The notes: a model not told the origin generated them from the letters alone. 64,000 nt of DNA from Pseudobowmanella zhangzhouensis (GCF_042662685.1 NZ_JBHSYO010000007.1:440711-504710), one strand, 5' to 3'. Positions 17,295-26,324 are shown, counted from the stretch's first letter. A program made the numbers and translations.

Positions 17295-18320
17295 TCAGAT
17301 CTGGCGCTTACTGTAGTCTTCGATAAACGCATCGATAATGTCACCGGCTTCAAGAATGTCCTCATCGCTGAATTTAGCGATATGGAATAAGGCTTCCCCT
17401 TCATTGGCGATGGGAATTTTACTCATGCCAATCACCAGTCCCTCGATTGGCGAGCGAATTGGTTGCTCCATATCACCATGGGGGCTGCAGCTGTAACCGA
17501 GAATATCGCCTTTATGTACCTGACTGCCCAATTTCACTTTATTGGTGATCAGGCCGTCGTTTTCATTACGCACCCACTGGCTGTTGTTGGCCATCAGGGG
17601 TTTGAAGCTGGTGCGAATACCACGCCGTTGCACCATGCCCAGTTCTTTCATCACGTTGAGTACGCCGAGCAGGCCAGCTTTAATCGGGCGCGACTCGAGA
17701 CGCAACGCTTCCCCGGCCTCATACACGATTACCGATATACCCAGTGCGTTGGCTTCGGCGCGCAGGGTGCCTTCACGTTCTTTGGCGTGCAGGATAACCG
17801 GCACGTTAAACGCCTCCGCCATTTTCAAGGCGACAGGGTCGGTAATATTGCAGCGGATCTGGGGCAGGTTAGTGCGGTGAATCGCGCCGGTATGCAGATC
17901 GATAATATGGGTGGCCTTGGTCATCAGTTCGGTGTACACCAGCCAGGCTAAACGGGAACCCAGTGCGCCCCGTTCGCTGCCCGGGAAGCAGCGGTTCAGG
18001 TCGCGCCGATCCGGCAGGTAGCGGGTCTGGTGAATAAAACCAAATACATTGACGATAGGCACGATCATCACCGTACCTTCCAGGCGTTTGGGATTGAGCT
18101 TTTTGATTAGCCGTCGGCATATATCGATGCCGTTCAATTCATCGCCGTGCACCGCTGCACAAATCAGTAAAACCGGTCCGTCCTTGGTGCCGTGGAAAAC
18201 CTCCACATGTAAATCCATGGGGGTATCGGTATATAAGCGTACCGCAGGGATTTTGACAGATTTTTGCGTGCCGGCCGGTACGGATACGTCGGCCAGCACA
18301 AAGGGGGCACGTCTTGCCAC
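17295..18320 (-). CDS. Succinylglutamate desuccinylase/aspartoacylase family protein
   Basis: 341-residue zinc carboxypeptidase-fold (M14-like, AstE/ASPA) enzyme. The metal site is AAVHGDELNG (His and Glu ligands) near residue 58 and DLHTGAIHR near residue 140. The C terminus has a small beta domain (VHKGDILGYSCSPHGDMEQPIRSP). It begins three bases after rimK, which itself overlaps the protease-like gene upstream, so the three form one operon. In that setting it probably removes or processes amino-acyl or glutamyl groups; the exact substrate is unknown. Confidence 0.88.
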   Translation of the reverse strand: MARRAPFVLADVSVPAGTQKSVKIPAVRLYTDTPMDLHVEVFHGTKDGPVLLICAAVHGDELNGIDICRRLIKKLNPKRLEGTVMIVPIVNVFGFIHQTRYLPDRRDLNRCFPGSERGALGSRLAWLVYTELMTKATHIIDLHTGAIHRTNLPQIRCNITDPVALKMAEAFNVPVILHAKEREGTLRAEANALGISVIVYEAGEALRLESRPIKAGLLGVLNVMKELGMVQRRGIRTSFKPLMANNSQWVRNENDGLITNKVKLGSQVHKGDILGYSCSPHGDMEQPIRSPIEGLVIGMSKIPIANEGEALFHIAKFSDEDILEAGDIIDAFIEDYSKRQI

Positions 18321-18323
18321 TCG

Positions 18324-19229
18324 TTAACCTTTGCCTCTGGTTCTGGTGCGCTTAGATTGGGCATTTTTCTCAATGAATTCAATGATTTTCCCAGCAATGT
18401 CTTTGCCGGTTGCGCCTTCGATGCCTTCCAGACCCGGAGATGAATTCACTTCCATGACTACCGGACCATGGTTGGAGCGTAAGATATCGACACCTGCGAC
18501 ATTCAATCCCATGGTTTTCGCCGCTCGCACCGCCGTCAGACGTTCTTCCGGCGTCAGGCGGATAATCGAAGCGGTACCGCCACGGTGCAGGTTAGAGCGG
18601 AATTCCCCCGGCTTGGCCTGGCGTTTCATCGCGGCAATGACCTTGTCGCCAATGACGAAGCAACGAATATCAGCGCCGCCCGCCTCCTTTATGTATTCCT
18701 GTACCATGATGTTGGCATTTAAACCCATAAAGGCTTCAATCACCGACTCTGCCGCTTTGCGGGTTTCTGCCAATACCACACCGATACCCTGAGTACCTTC
18801 CAACAGCTTGATCACCAGCGGAGCGCCGCCGACCATCTCGATTAGATCGGGAATATTACTGGCCTGGTTAGCGAAACCTGTGACCGGCAGGCCGATACCC
18901 TTGCGCGACAGCAACTGTAACGAGCGCAATTTATCGCGGCTGCGGGTAATGGCGACAGATTCATTCAGGGGATACACGCCCATCATCTCAAACTGGCGCA
19001 GAACTGCCGTGCCATAAAAAGTGATGGAGGCACCAATGCGCGGAATGATCGCGTCGAATTGAGGTAACTCTTTACCACGCACGTGGATGGAGTTTTCCTT
19101 CATATTGATGTTCATATAGCACTTAAGTGCATCCACCACGACCACTTCGTGGCCGCGTTGCTCGGCAGCCTCTTTCAGGCGGCGGGTGGAGTAAAGATTG
19201 GCGTTGCGCGATAAGACCGCAATTTTCAT
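18324..19229 (-). CDS. rimK: RimK-family ATP-grasp alpha-L-glutamate ligase
   Basis: In E. coli RimK adds glutamates to the C terminus of ribosomal protein S6 and can make poly-glutamate. The 301 residues match (E. coli 300). The ATP-grasp parts seen are LVIKLLEGTQGIGVVLAE, IMVQEYIKEAGGADIRCFVIG and VMEVNSSPGLEGIEG. It overlaps the upstream aspartic-protease-like gene by four bases and is followed after three bases by the M14-like gene. The C-terminal tail is basic (KRTRTRGKG). Confidence 0.93.
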   Translation of the reverse strand: MKIAVLSRNANLYSTRRLKEAAEQRGHEVVVVDALKCYMNINMKENSIHVRGKELPQFDAIIPRIGASITFYGTAVLRQFEMMGVYPLNESVAITRSRDKLRSLQLLSRKGIGLPVTGFANQASNIPDLIEMVGGAPLVIKLLEGTQGIGVVLAETRKAAESVIEAFMGLNANIMVQEYIKEAGGADIRCFVIGDKVIAAMKRQAKPGEFRSNLHRGGTASIIRLTPEERLTAVRAAKTMGLNVAGVDILRSNHGPVVMEVNSSPGLEGIEGATGKDIAGKIIEFIEKNAQSKRTRTRGKG

Positions 19230-19654
19230 GAATGCTTTCCTAATAAATAAGAGGCGGCTGGGTCGACGATAAAGCGTTTCAGCATAGCCTGACGCCCCAG
19301 TAACATTCTAAACTTCATACTGTCACGATTGGTCAGGGTCAGCTCGATGGGATAACTCTGGTTACCCGCCACCAACTCCGTACGAATCACATAACGTAGC
19401 TCTTCGTGACCACCGGAGTCGCGAACTACGCGTTGGTCATGTATTTTGGCTTCGGTAATGACCACGGTTTCGTTATCATTTTGGCGCGGATGCATAAAAA
19501 TACGGATCCATTCTTCGCCGTCCTTCTCAAACGGTTCCAGATTAAACGCATGCAAACAGGACGTTCGGGCGCCGGTATCAACTTTCATTTTTATCGAGGA
19601 GATGCCCAGCTCAGGTAAGCTGGCCCACTCTCTCCAACCTAGGGTTGCGGTCAT
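19226..19654 (-). CDS. Retropepsin-like protease ("ATP-dependent zinc protease", RimB type)
   Basis: 142-residue protein of Pfam family Zn_protease. Despite that label the fold and the MKVDTGARTSCLHA motif (DTGA) are those of a dimeric retropepsin-like aspartic protease. It has no signal peptide or membrane anchor. In pseudomonads the equivalent gene (rimB) sits beside rimK and affects ribosomal protein glutamylation. Here it is first of three genes, overlapping rimK by four bases, which supports the same module. Confidence 0.87.
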   Translation of the reverse strand: MTATLGWREWASLPELGISSIKMKVDTGARTSCLHAFNLEPFEKDGEEWIRIFMHPRQNDNETVVITEAKIHDQRVVRDSGGHEELRYVIRTELVAGNQSYPIELTLTNRDSMKFRMLLGRQAMLKRFIVDPAASYLLGKHS

Positions 19655-19915
19655 ATTTAAATCTCAAAATATGCGATAGAAATTCGCCTGCGATATACCA
19701 TGAATTTTGTCTTACAGCTAACAACAAATGTTGTTACGCAGCAAAAATCATCGGCAAAATATCTACGTTTTACTGATAGTTAGCTCAGTGTACAGCCTTT
19801 GAACAGCTTTTGGATAAATTAACCGCACACAAACCCTCACTATAGACAAAATAAATGCCCCCAATGAATTAAGACTGCGTATAATTCGCGCCCATCAACG
19901 GACGGGGACGAAAAA
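19655..19915. promoter_or_regulatory. Divergent intergenic region with nhaD -10 element
   Basis: 261 AT-rich bases between the RimK module and nhaD. A consensus TATAAT at 19880-19885 is followed by TCGCGCCCAT and lies about 30 bases before the nhaD start. The hexamer 17 bases upstream (GCCCCC) is not a -35 box, so an activator or a different spacing is needed. Nothing else is recognised. Confidence 0.45.
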
Positions 19916-21154
19916 ATGACGATAATCTTGCTGTGTTTGGTGGCGATGGGCTTTGTTTCTATCGTGATTGAGGATGTGGTGCATATCAATAAAGCCAAAA
20001 CCACGTTGTTTTTTGGTTCATTGGTTTGGATGTTGTATTTCATTTTGCCAATCAGTCATCATTCCGCCGCAGAACGTATTAGCTTGTTGAATGAAAACCT
20101 GCTGGATGTGGCCACGCTATGGTTATTCCTGATGGCAGCCATGACCTTCGTCGCGTACCTGTCAGCTAAAGGGATTATCGAAGCACTGGTGGGTCGATTG
20201 ATGCCAACTCAGGTCAGCGAACGCAAATTGATGTATCTGACCGGTCTGTTCGGTTTTGTGTTCTCTTCGTTTGCCGACAATATTACCGCCACCCTGGTGT
20301 GTATCTCGTTTTTGATGAGTCTGCGCCTCGATGCCGACCGTCTCATGCGTTATCTGGTGTTGATTATCTTTTCTGTCAACGCTGGTGGTGCTGCACTGAT
20401 TACCGGTGATGTAACCACCCTGATGATTTTCCTGGCCGGCAAGGTCAGCATTCCCAATCTGATGTTGATCAGTGTGCCGGCTTTTGCTGCGGTAATGGTG
20501 TTGGCTTTTGTATTGTCCCGCCCGCTCAAGGAACAGTTATCCTTTAGCAAAACAGTGACGCGTCTGTCCCGCGGTGACAAGCTGGTCACCGGGCTATTTA
20601 TGCTGACCATTTTGGGCACCTTATTGCTCAACGTCAGTTTCGGCATACCACCCGTGTTGTGTTTCCTGTTTGGTCTGTCGATGATGTTTTTGGTGGTGCA
20701 GTTCTTAAACCGTGATGAAGAAGTACTGGAATATGTGCGCCATATTGAGTTTGATACCTTGCTGTTCTTCCTTGGCGTGTTGCTGTTAGTTGGCATGCTG
20801 AAAGAGTTGCAGGTACTGGATTACTTCCCAATGCTGTACCAGATTGTCCCTGTGTGGCTGGCCAACTTCCTGATGGGCATGGTCTCATCTTTGCTGGACA
20901 ACGTGCCGCTGACTGCCGCCTTATTAAAATCTGGTATTGAAATGGGTCTGGCAGACTGGCTTACGCTAACCTACAGCGTCGGTGTGGGAGGCTCTTTGTT
21001 AGTGATTGGCTCTGCCGCCGGCGTCGTCGCGATGAGTAAGATTGAGATTCTTACCTTTGGCCGCTATCTGAAATTCAGCGGCCATTTGCTGGTTGCTTAT
21101 GCGATTGGCTTTGCCGCAGTAACCGGCATGGGTTGGTTAATTACCCACGCCTAA
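19916..21154 (+). CDS. nhaD: NhaD-type Na+/H+ antiporter
   Basis: Inner-membrane sodium/proton antiporter of the ion transporter (ArsB/NhaD) superfamily, important in halophilic and alkaliphilic marine bacteria. The 412-residue protein has about 11-12 hydrophobic segments. NhaD-like features are the N-terminal VIEDVVHINKAKT, FGFVFSSFADNITATLVCISF and SSLLDNVPLTAALLKS (paired FADN/LDN motifs in the two halves), and GSAAGVVAM near the end. It overlaps the convergent permease stop by four bases. Confidence 0.94.
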   Translation: MTIILLCLVAMGFVSIVIEDVVHINKAKTTLFFGSLVWMLYFILPISHHSAAERISLLNENLLDVATLWLFLMAAMTFVAYLSAKGIIEALVGRLMPTQVSERKLMYLTGLFGFVFSSFADNITATLVCISFLMSLRLDADRLMRYLVLIIFSVNAGGAALITGDVTTLMIFLAGKVSIPNLMLISVPAFAAVMVLAFVLSRPLKEQLSFSKTVTRLSRGDKLVTGLFMLTILGTLLLNVSFGIPPVLCFLFGLSMMFLVVQFLNRDEEVLEYVRHIEFDTLLFFLGVLLLVGMLKELQVLDYFPMLYQIVPVWLANFLMGMVSSLLDNVPLTAALLKSGIEMGLADWLTLTYSVGVGGSLLVIGSAAGVVAMSKIEILTFGRYLKFSGHLLVAYAIGFAAVTGMGWLITHA

Positions 21155-22386
21155 TGACAACTGGACGATGGCTGGGGACGCGCCGCGCGCCAGCCATTGG
21201 TCAGGGTTCTGACAATCAAACCAAATAATATCAGCGCTGCCAGTAAGTGAATCGGGCTCTCGGTGCCATGATGGTGCTGACTCACTTCTGAGTAATCCAG
21301 CGCTATCCCCAGATACTCCAACGCCAGATTTAAACCGTATCCGAGCATAATGGCTGCACTAACCACACCAAACAGATAAGCCACAAGCGTACGAGCCCCC
21401 ATTTCTTTGCCGATCATGCCCATAGTACTGATGTTAGTGGCGGGGCCTGCCAGCAAAAACACCAATACCGCTCCGGGGGATAATCCGGCCGCAAGAAAAC
21501 CCAGTGCGACCGGGGTCGAGGCGGTGGCACAGATGTACATGGGGACACCAATCAGCGCCATAACCAGCATTGCCAGCAAGCCGTCTCCCCAGCGGGTAAG
21601 AAAATCCATCGGCACAAAGGTTTGAATCATGGCTGCTAATCCCAACCCGATCATGAGCCACAGTACGATATCCTTGAGCAGCGTCGTGAAGGAAAAAGTC
21701 AGCATCGCGATGATTTTGCTCAGCCAAGCCTGAGAGGATTGAGGTTGAGAGTCACTACTACAACAGCTGGAAGTTTTTGCAGGTGCGGCAGCACAACAGT
21801 CAGGTTCTGCTTTGGGCTTGGTGCTCGCACAGCACGCAGCGGGTGCAGCAGGCTGAGTGACGACGTCAACTGATTGTTTGCTACAGCATGAGGTTTGCAC
21901 CGCTTCGGACGTTGTCGTCGCACAACAACTTGTGGCCGAAGAAGACTGTTCCGCTTCAGCCTGATGGTGTTCGTTGCGGGTAATAAGCTTGACTAATAAT
22001 CCGGTGTAGATCGCACTGACTATCGCGGCGAAAGGGCGCACAAACGCAAACACCGGGCCGAGCAAGGCATAGGAAACGGAGATGGAGTCTACGCCGGTTT
22101 CAGGCGTGGCAACTAAAAAAGCACTGGTTGCGGGTCTGGATGCACCGCTGCGGCGTAAGCCCAATGCGGCAGGGATCACCCCACATGAGCAAAGGGGCAG
22201 GGGGGCGCCAATTAATGAGGCCTTGATAATTGCGCTGGTGCTGCGGCTACCCATGTGTCGCTCCAGCAGTTTTACCGGTAGCAGTTCGTGCATGATGCCG
22301 GCAATGACTAAACCCAGCAGCAGCCACGGTGCGGATTCCACGAATAACGAGAAAAAATTACTGATAAGCAGGGCGACTTCATTCAT
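21151..22386 (-). CDS. SO_0444-family Cu/Zn efflux permease with Cys-Cys repeat linker
   Basis: 411-residue inner-membrane permease of the DUF318/SO_0444 group, thought to export metals. Two blocks of hydrophobic helices carry GAPLPLCSCGVIP (N half) and GVPMYICATASTPVALG (C half). Between them is a cytoplasmic linker with five Cys-Cys pairs (SCCA, SCCS, ACCA, DCCA, SCCS) spaced 11-18 residues apart. ATG 22386 gives the family N terminus MNEVALLISNFFS. The longer frame upstream lies wholly inside merR and is rejected. It overlaps merR by eight bases, so the regulator and transporter are one operon. Confidence 0.9.
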   Translation of the reverse strand: MNEVALLISNFFSLFVESAPWLLLGLVIAGIMHELLPVKLLERHMGSRSTSAIIKASLIGAPLPLCSCGVIPAALGLRRSGASRPATSAFLVATPETGVDSISVSYALLGPVFAFVRPFAAIVSAIYTGLLVKLITRNEHHQAEAEQSSSATSCCATTTSEAVQTSCCSKQSVDVVTQPAAPAACCASTKPKAEPDCCAAAPAKTSSCCSSDSQPQSSQAWLSKIIAMLTFSFTTLLKDIVLWLMIGLGLAAMIQTFVPMDFLTRWGDGLLAMLVMALIGVPMYICATASTPVALGFLAAGLSPGAVLVFLLAGPATNISTMGMIGKEMGARTLVAYLFGVVSAAIMLGYGLNLALEYLGIALDYSEVSQHHHGTESPIHLLAALILFGLIVRTLTNGWRAARPQPSSSCH

Positions 22387-22801
22387 GGTTGGGATCATCC
22401 AAAGCGTTAAGAATACTGCAGTGCTCGGCACTTTCACTGCCGCCACAGCAAGCTTGATGCAGGGTGGCGAGAGACTGGCGGATAGCCTGTAATTCTGCGA
22501 TTTTACTGTCAATCTGCTGCATTTTATTCTGTGTGTAGTGTTTTACTTCTTCACAGGTATGAGCATCTGCGTGAGTGCGCAGCGCCAGTAATTCGGCGAT
22601 TTCATCCAGGCTAAAGCCAACACGCTTAGCGCGCAGAATAAAGCGCAAACGTTGCAGCGCGTCACTGCCGTAGTGGCGATAGCCGTTGCTGGAACGCTCA
22701 CTTGCGGTCAATAACCCTTTACTCTCATAGAAACGGATAGTTTCATTGGAGACGCCGGTAGCCTTGGCCAGTTGACCGATTTTTAACGATGCTGTTTTCA
22801 T
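22379..22801 (-). CDS. MerR-family metal-responsive regulator (ZntR/CadR-like)
   Basis: 140-residue transcription factor with a MerR winged helix-turn-helix (IGQLAKATGVSNETIRFYESKGLL at residues 8-31), a coiled-coil dimerisation helix and a C-terminal metal site. Metal ligands are Cys of HTCEEVKH and the tail CCGGSESAEHC, the arrangement of Zn/Cd/Pb sensors rather than CueR. It probably activates its own operon, which continues into the metal permease. Its promoter has a 20-base spacer typical of MerR activation, and transcription may start at the ATG itself. Confidence 0.93.
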   Translation of the reverse strand: MKTASLKIGQLAKATGVSNETIRFYESKGLLTASERSSNGYRHYGSDALQRLRFILRAKRVGFSLDEIAELLALRTHADAHTCEEVKHYTQNKMQQIDSKIAELQAIRQSLATLHQACCGGSESAEHCSILNALDDPNHE

Positions 22802-22808
22802 GGCGGTA

Positions 22809-22840
22809 AGTATAAACCTTGTAGTCGACTATAGAGTCAA
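22809..22840 (-). promoter_or_regulatory. MerR-type promoter/operator with 20-base spacer
   Basis: On the minus strand: TTGACT (22840-22835), 20-base spacer, TATACT (22814-22809). The spacer holds an imperfect dyad, ACTCTATAGT-CG-ACTACAAGGT, centred between the boxes. This overlong spacer plus dyad is the hallmark of MerR-regulated promoters. The -10 box ends seven bases before the merR ATG, so the transcript should have almost no leader; no Shine-Dalgarno is visible. Confidence 0.88.
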
Positions 22841-22861
22841 GCTTACTCAATAAATACTTGA

Positions 22862-24307
22862 TCAGGATATGATTTGTTCAGGCACAGGGGCGAGCATGAC
22901 CTGATTACGGCCGGCCTGTTTGGCGCGATAAAGTGCACTGTCTGCCCGTTCAAACAAACTATTGAATGTGTCGTCCGTAACGCTTTGCGCTACACCAAAG
23001 CTGGCTGATAAATGCCCGCCGCCGCTTGTCATGAGTTGCGTAACCCGACTACGAATACGTTCTGAAATTTCCTCTGCCTGAGACTGGTTTGCACCGGGTA
23101 ATATCGCGACAAACTCATCGCCACCAAATCGGCCGAGGAGATCGCAGGGGCGCAAACATAGCTGCGCAGCAATGGTGACTTGCTGTAAGGCTTTGTCCCC
23201 CTCGCTATGTCCCAATTGGTCGTTTATCTGCTTGAAGTGATCAATGTCGAACACCACGGCACTTAACGGTATGCCTTGTACTTTAGTGCGGTTTAACTGG
23301 GCCATAGCCTTGCGCACCAAACGTTCTCTGGACGCCACGCCAGTCAGGCTATCGGTCGCGACAATCTGGCGTAGGTCGCGGTTGTGCTGCAGCAAGGTAG
23401 GGATGGCCAGACCAAACAGACTGTTAGCGGCTACCACGCAAATCGCAAACTGATAGACCAGTGCATGTTCCATCAGTCCCAGTGCGGGAATTAATATGGC
23501 AATCAGCAGGCTGGCTATGGCGACGCTGGTGGCATTGCTAAATGGCGGCTCGGTAATGGCGATCCACATATGCGGGATAACCAGGAAGAAAATGGCAAAT
23601 ACTGCATGGGAATTATTGAAAAAGCTGGCCAGCAACATGGCGGCCAGAATGCAGCTGACGCTAATTAGAATCCGAAAACTAAAATGCCGGCTCATGAGTT
23701 GCTGAGGGCGCAACACAGGGTCGTCCAACAGGTGCAGGCTGCTGGATGTGACCGCACTTATAACGCCTAAAAACATCGGCCCTAATGCTAACGCACCGGT
23801 GAGATCGCCAATCCAGAATGGCAGCCAGGTATCGGCAATATCGCTGAATGGCAGCATATCAGTAAACCACAATGACAGCATTGTCAGCCCGGTTGCCGCT
23901 AAGGTCATCAGCGGGGTGATCACCAACACAGTGAGAATGACCAAAGTAAAATGGTGCTCATAGCGAATGCGCTGATATCGAATAACAAAGCCGGTTAGCC
24001 AATAGGGCAAAATATGTGCGGCGGCATTGAGCAGACCTGCTTCAATCAGTTGCAATGTAGTGTGGGGCAGAGCGTATTGCGTCGCAGTTTGAAACGTGAC
24101 CGCCACGATGGCGAGGGTAATGGGTAATATCGCACGCTGACCGAGCAACAAAAATGCGGCGATAGAAAGTGCACTGGGTGGATACCAGACACTGGCGTGG
24201 TTGGCATATTCCATTAAGCCGGCCAATTCCCAGACAGCAATCCACAGCACAAGCAGGCTGAGCTGGGTGGGAACTATTCCGGTCAGATAACGCGCCAGTC
24301 GAGGCAT
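22862..24307 (-). CDS. MASE1-GGDEF diguanylate cyclase
   Basis: Membrane-bound c-di-GMP synthase. The N-terminal ~310 residues hold about eight hydrophobic segments of a MASE1 sensor (LAGLMEYANHASVWYPPSALSIAAF). The C-terminal GGDEF domain has the active-site RFGGDEFVAIL and an opening DSLTGVASRERL. No RxxD inhibitory site is obvious right before GGDEF (LRPCDLLGRFGGDEF shows RPCD, which could serve as one). ATG 24307 (MPRLARYL, 481 residues) is preferred; the frame is open to 24382, but that start lies in the hslU terminator. ATG 24352 is possible. Confidence 0.93.
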   Translation of the reverse strand: MPRLARYLTGIVPTQLSLLVLWIAVWELAGLMEYANHASVWYPPSALSIAAFLLLGQRAILPITLAIVAVTFQTATQYALPHTTLQLIEAGLLNAAAHILPYWLTGFVIRYQRIRYEHHFTLVILTVLVITPLMTLAATGLTMLSLWFTDMLPFSDIADTWLPFWIGDLTGALALGPMFLGVISAVTSSSLHLLDDPVLRPQQLMSRHFSFRILISVSCILAAMLLASFFNNSHAVFAIFFLVIPHMWIAITEPPFSNATSVAIASLLIAILIPALGLMEHALVYQFAICVVAANSLFGLAIPTLLQHNRDLRQIVATDSLTGVASRERLVRKAMAQLNRTKVQGIPLSAVVFDIDHFKQINDQLGHSEGDKALQQVTIAAQLCLRPCDLLGRFGGDEFVAILPGANQSQAEEISERIRSRVTQLMTSGGGHLSASFGVAQSVTDDTFNSLFERADSALYRAKQAGRNQVMLAPVPEQIIS

Positions 24308-24373
24308 AACAACACAACCCTTACATCGTGGTGATAATGATGTTGTCGCCATTATGCATGGAATTGTGTAAAT

Positions 24374-24402
24374 AAAAAACAACCCCGCTCGGGGCGGGGT
24401 TG
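24374..24402 (-). terminator. Rho-independent terminator of hslVU
   Basis: Minus strand CAACCCCGC/GCGGGGTTG nine-base stem (24380-24402) with a five-base loop, then six T. It lies eight bases after the hslU stop and separates hslVU from the GGDEF gene. Confidence 0.92.
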
Positions 24403-24409
24403 TGGAGTT

Positions 24410-25741
24410 TTACAGAATAAAGCGGCTTAGGTCTTCATCATCGACCAGTACATCCAGCTTACTGTTTACATAGGACGCATCAATGGTGAGTTGTTCGCCG
24501 TTACGTTCGCTGGCGTCAAATGAAATCTCTTCCATCAGACGTTCCAGTACCGTGTGTAAGCGGCGCGCACCGATATTCTCCGTGCGCTTATTGACTTGCC
24601 AGGCGGCATGAGCAATACGCTGAATACCGTCTTCCGTGAAGTCGATATCCACCCCTTCGGTTTTGAGTAGTGCTTTGTATTGTGCGGTCAAAGAAGCATT
24701 AGGTTCGGTCAGAATGCGCACAAAATCTTCAACGGTCAGGGCATTCAGCTCGACCCGAATTGGCAGACGGCCTTGTAACTCCGGGATCAAGTCTGACGGC
24801 TTGGTCATTTGGAACGCCCCTGAGGCGATAAACAAAATGTGGTCGGTTTTGATCATGCCATGTTTGGTACTAACGGTAGAGCCTTCAACCAGAGGCAACA
24901 GGTCACGCTGAACGCCCTCACGACTGACGTCTGCACCGCCGGTGTTTTCACGTTTACAGATTTTGTCGATTTCATCGATAAAAACGATGCCGTTTTGCTC
25001 GGCCATATGCAGGGCTTTTTGTTTCAGGTCTTCCTGATTTACCAGTCGCGCCGCTTCTTCCTCGATGAGTAACTTATACGCATCTTTAATCTTGAGTTTT
25101 TTCTGCTTGCGAGTGGCGTTGCCAGACAGATTTTGGAACATGCCCTGCAATTGATTGGTCATTTCTTCCATGCCTGGCGGTGCCATGATTTCAACCCCAA
25201 TTTGTGGCGCAGCGATGTCGATTTCTATCTCACGGTCATCTAATTGGCCTTCACGTAACTTTTTACGGAAGGTTTGACGTGTGCCGCGATCTTCAACGGG
25301 TTCACTATTCCCCCAATTGTCTTTCGGTGGCGGTAACAGGGCATCCAGAATTCGTTCTTCGGCCGCTTCTTCCGCGCGATAGCGAACCTTGGCCATTTCC
25401 TGTTCTTTGCACATTTTCACCGCGATATCGGCTAAATCGCGAATAATTGATTCGACCTCTTTACCCACATAACCGACTTCGGTGAATTTGGTGGCCTCTA
25501 CCTTTATGAAAGGCGCATTGGCCAGTTTAGCCAGTCGGCGGGCAATTTCGGTTTTGCCAACACCCGTTGGGCCAATCATCAGAATATTTTTCGGTGTCAC
25601 TTCCTGGCGCAGTTCTGCATCCAGTTGCATACGACGCCAGCGATTACGCAGCGCGATGGCAACCGCGCGCTTGGCATTGTGCTGACCAATGATGTGCCGA
25701 TCTAACTCGTGCACAATTTCTCTTGGAGTCATTTCAGACAT
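24410..25741 (-). CDS. hslU: HslU, ATPase subunit of the HslUV protease
   Basis: AAA+ unfoldase that feeds substrates into HslV. Its 443 residues equal the E. coli length. Walker A GPTGVGKTEIARRLA is at about residues 57-71, Walker B FIDEIDKICKR around 255, and the pore loop region GYVGKEVES is present. The C terminus DLSRFIL (the tail that docks on HslV) is intact. It follows hslV after nine bases. Confidence 0.99.
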   Translation of the reverse strand: MSEMTPREIVHELDRHIIGQHNAKRAVAIALRNRWRRMQLDAELRQEVTPKNILMIGPTGVGKTEIARRLAKLANAPFIKVEATKFTEVGYVGKEVESIIRDLADIAVKMCKEQEMAKVRYRAEEAAEERILDALLPPPKDNWGNSEPVEDRGTRQTFRKKLREGQLDDREIEIDIAAPQIGVEIMAPPGMEEMTNQLQGMFQNLSGNATRKQKKLKIKDAYKLLIEEEAARLVNQEDLKQKALHMAEQNGIVFIDEIDKICKRENTGGADVSREGVQRDLLPLVEGSTVSTKHGMIKTDHILFIASGAFQMTKPSDLIPELQGRLPIRVELNALTVEDFVRILTEPNASLTAQYKALLKTEGVDIDFTEDGIQRIAHAAWQVNKRTENIGARRLHTVLERLMEEISFDASERNGEQLTIDASYVNSKLDVLVDDEDLSRFIL

Positions 25742-25750
25742 AGTAATCTC

Positions 25751-26275
25751 TTAGTAGTCCAGCGTTTCGATAGTCTGGAACTGGTTGGTATAAACACAGA
25801 TGTCACCGGCGATAGTTAGCGCTTTGGTCGCGATAGTTTCGGCATCTAAATCGGTATTTTCTAACAGCGCCGTCGCCGCCGCCTGGGCATAGGGACCACC
25901 CGAACCGATAGCAATCAAATCGTTCTCCGGTTGCACCACATCGCCATTACCCGTGATGATGAAAGAGGCAGTGTGGTCTGCTACTGCTAACAGGGCCTCC
26001 AATTTGCGTAGGGCCCGGTCGGTACGCCAGTCTTTAGCTAGTTCAACGGCGGCGCGGGTTAAATGGCCCTGATGGGCTTCCAGCTTGGCTTCAAAGCGTT
26101 CAAACAGGGTAAACGCATCGGCGGTTCCGCCAGCAAAACCGGCCAATACTTTGTTGTGATACAGGCGGCGCACTTTGCGGGCGTTGCCCTTCATCACTGT
26201 ATTGCCTAAAGAAACCTGTCCATCGCCGGCAACCACGACTTTGTTACCCCGGCGTACAGATACGATTGTAGTCAT
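25751..26275 (-). CDS. hslV: HslV, threonine peptidase subunit of HslUV
   Basis: Proteasome-like peptidase. After removal of Met the catalytic threonine is residue 1 of TTIVSVRRGNKVVVAGDGQVSLG. GSGGPYAQAAATALL is the family signature. It has 174 residues (E. coli 176). It heads the hslVU operon behind a heat-shock-like promoter, near ftsN as in E. coli, although a CBS gene and a small ORF on the other strand are inserted between them. Confidence 0.99.
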   Translation of the reverse strand: MTTIVSVRRGNKVVVAGDGQVSLGNTVMKGNARKVRRLYHNKVLAGFAGGTADAFTLFERFEAKLEAHQGHLTRAAVELAKDWRTDRALRKLEALLAVADHTASFIITGNGDVVQPENDLIAIGSGGPYAQAAATALLENTDLDAETIATKALTIAGDICVYTNQFQTIETLDY

Positions 26276-26324
26276 TCATTTTTCCTTGTTGTTTGCTGGC
26301 GGGCAGCAAGCGGACGTGAGGTGT

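Noticed and set aside
20350..20796. 148-residue open frame opposite nhaD
   Set aside because: Fully inside nhaD; Asn/Thr/Arg-rich and unlike any family.
22387..22512. Longer N terminus of the metal permease
   Set aside because: The additional 42 residues are an out-of-frame reading of the merR 3' end; ATG 22386 gives the conserved start.
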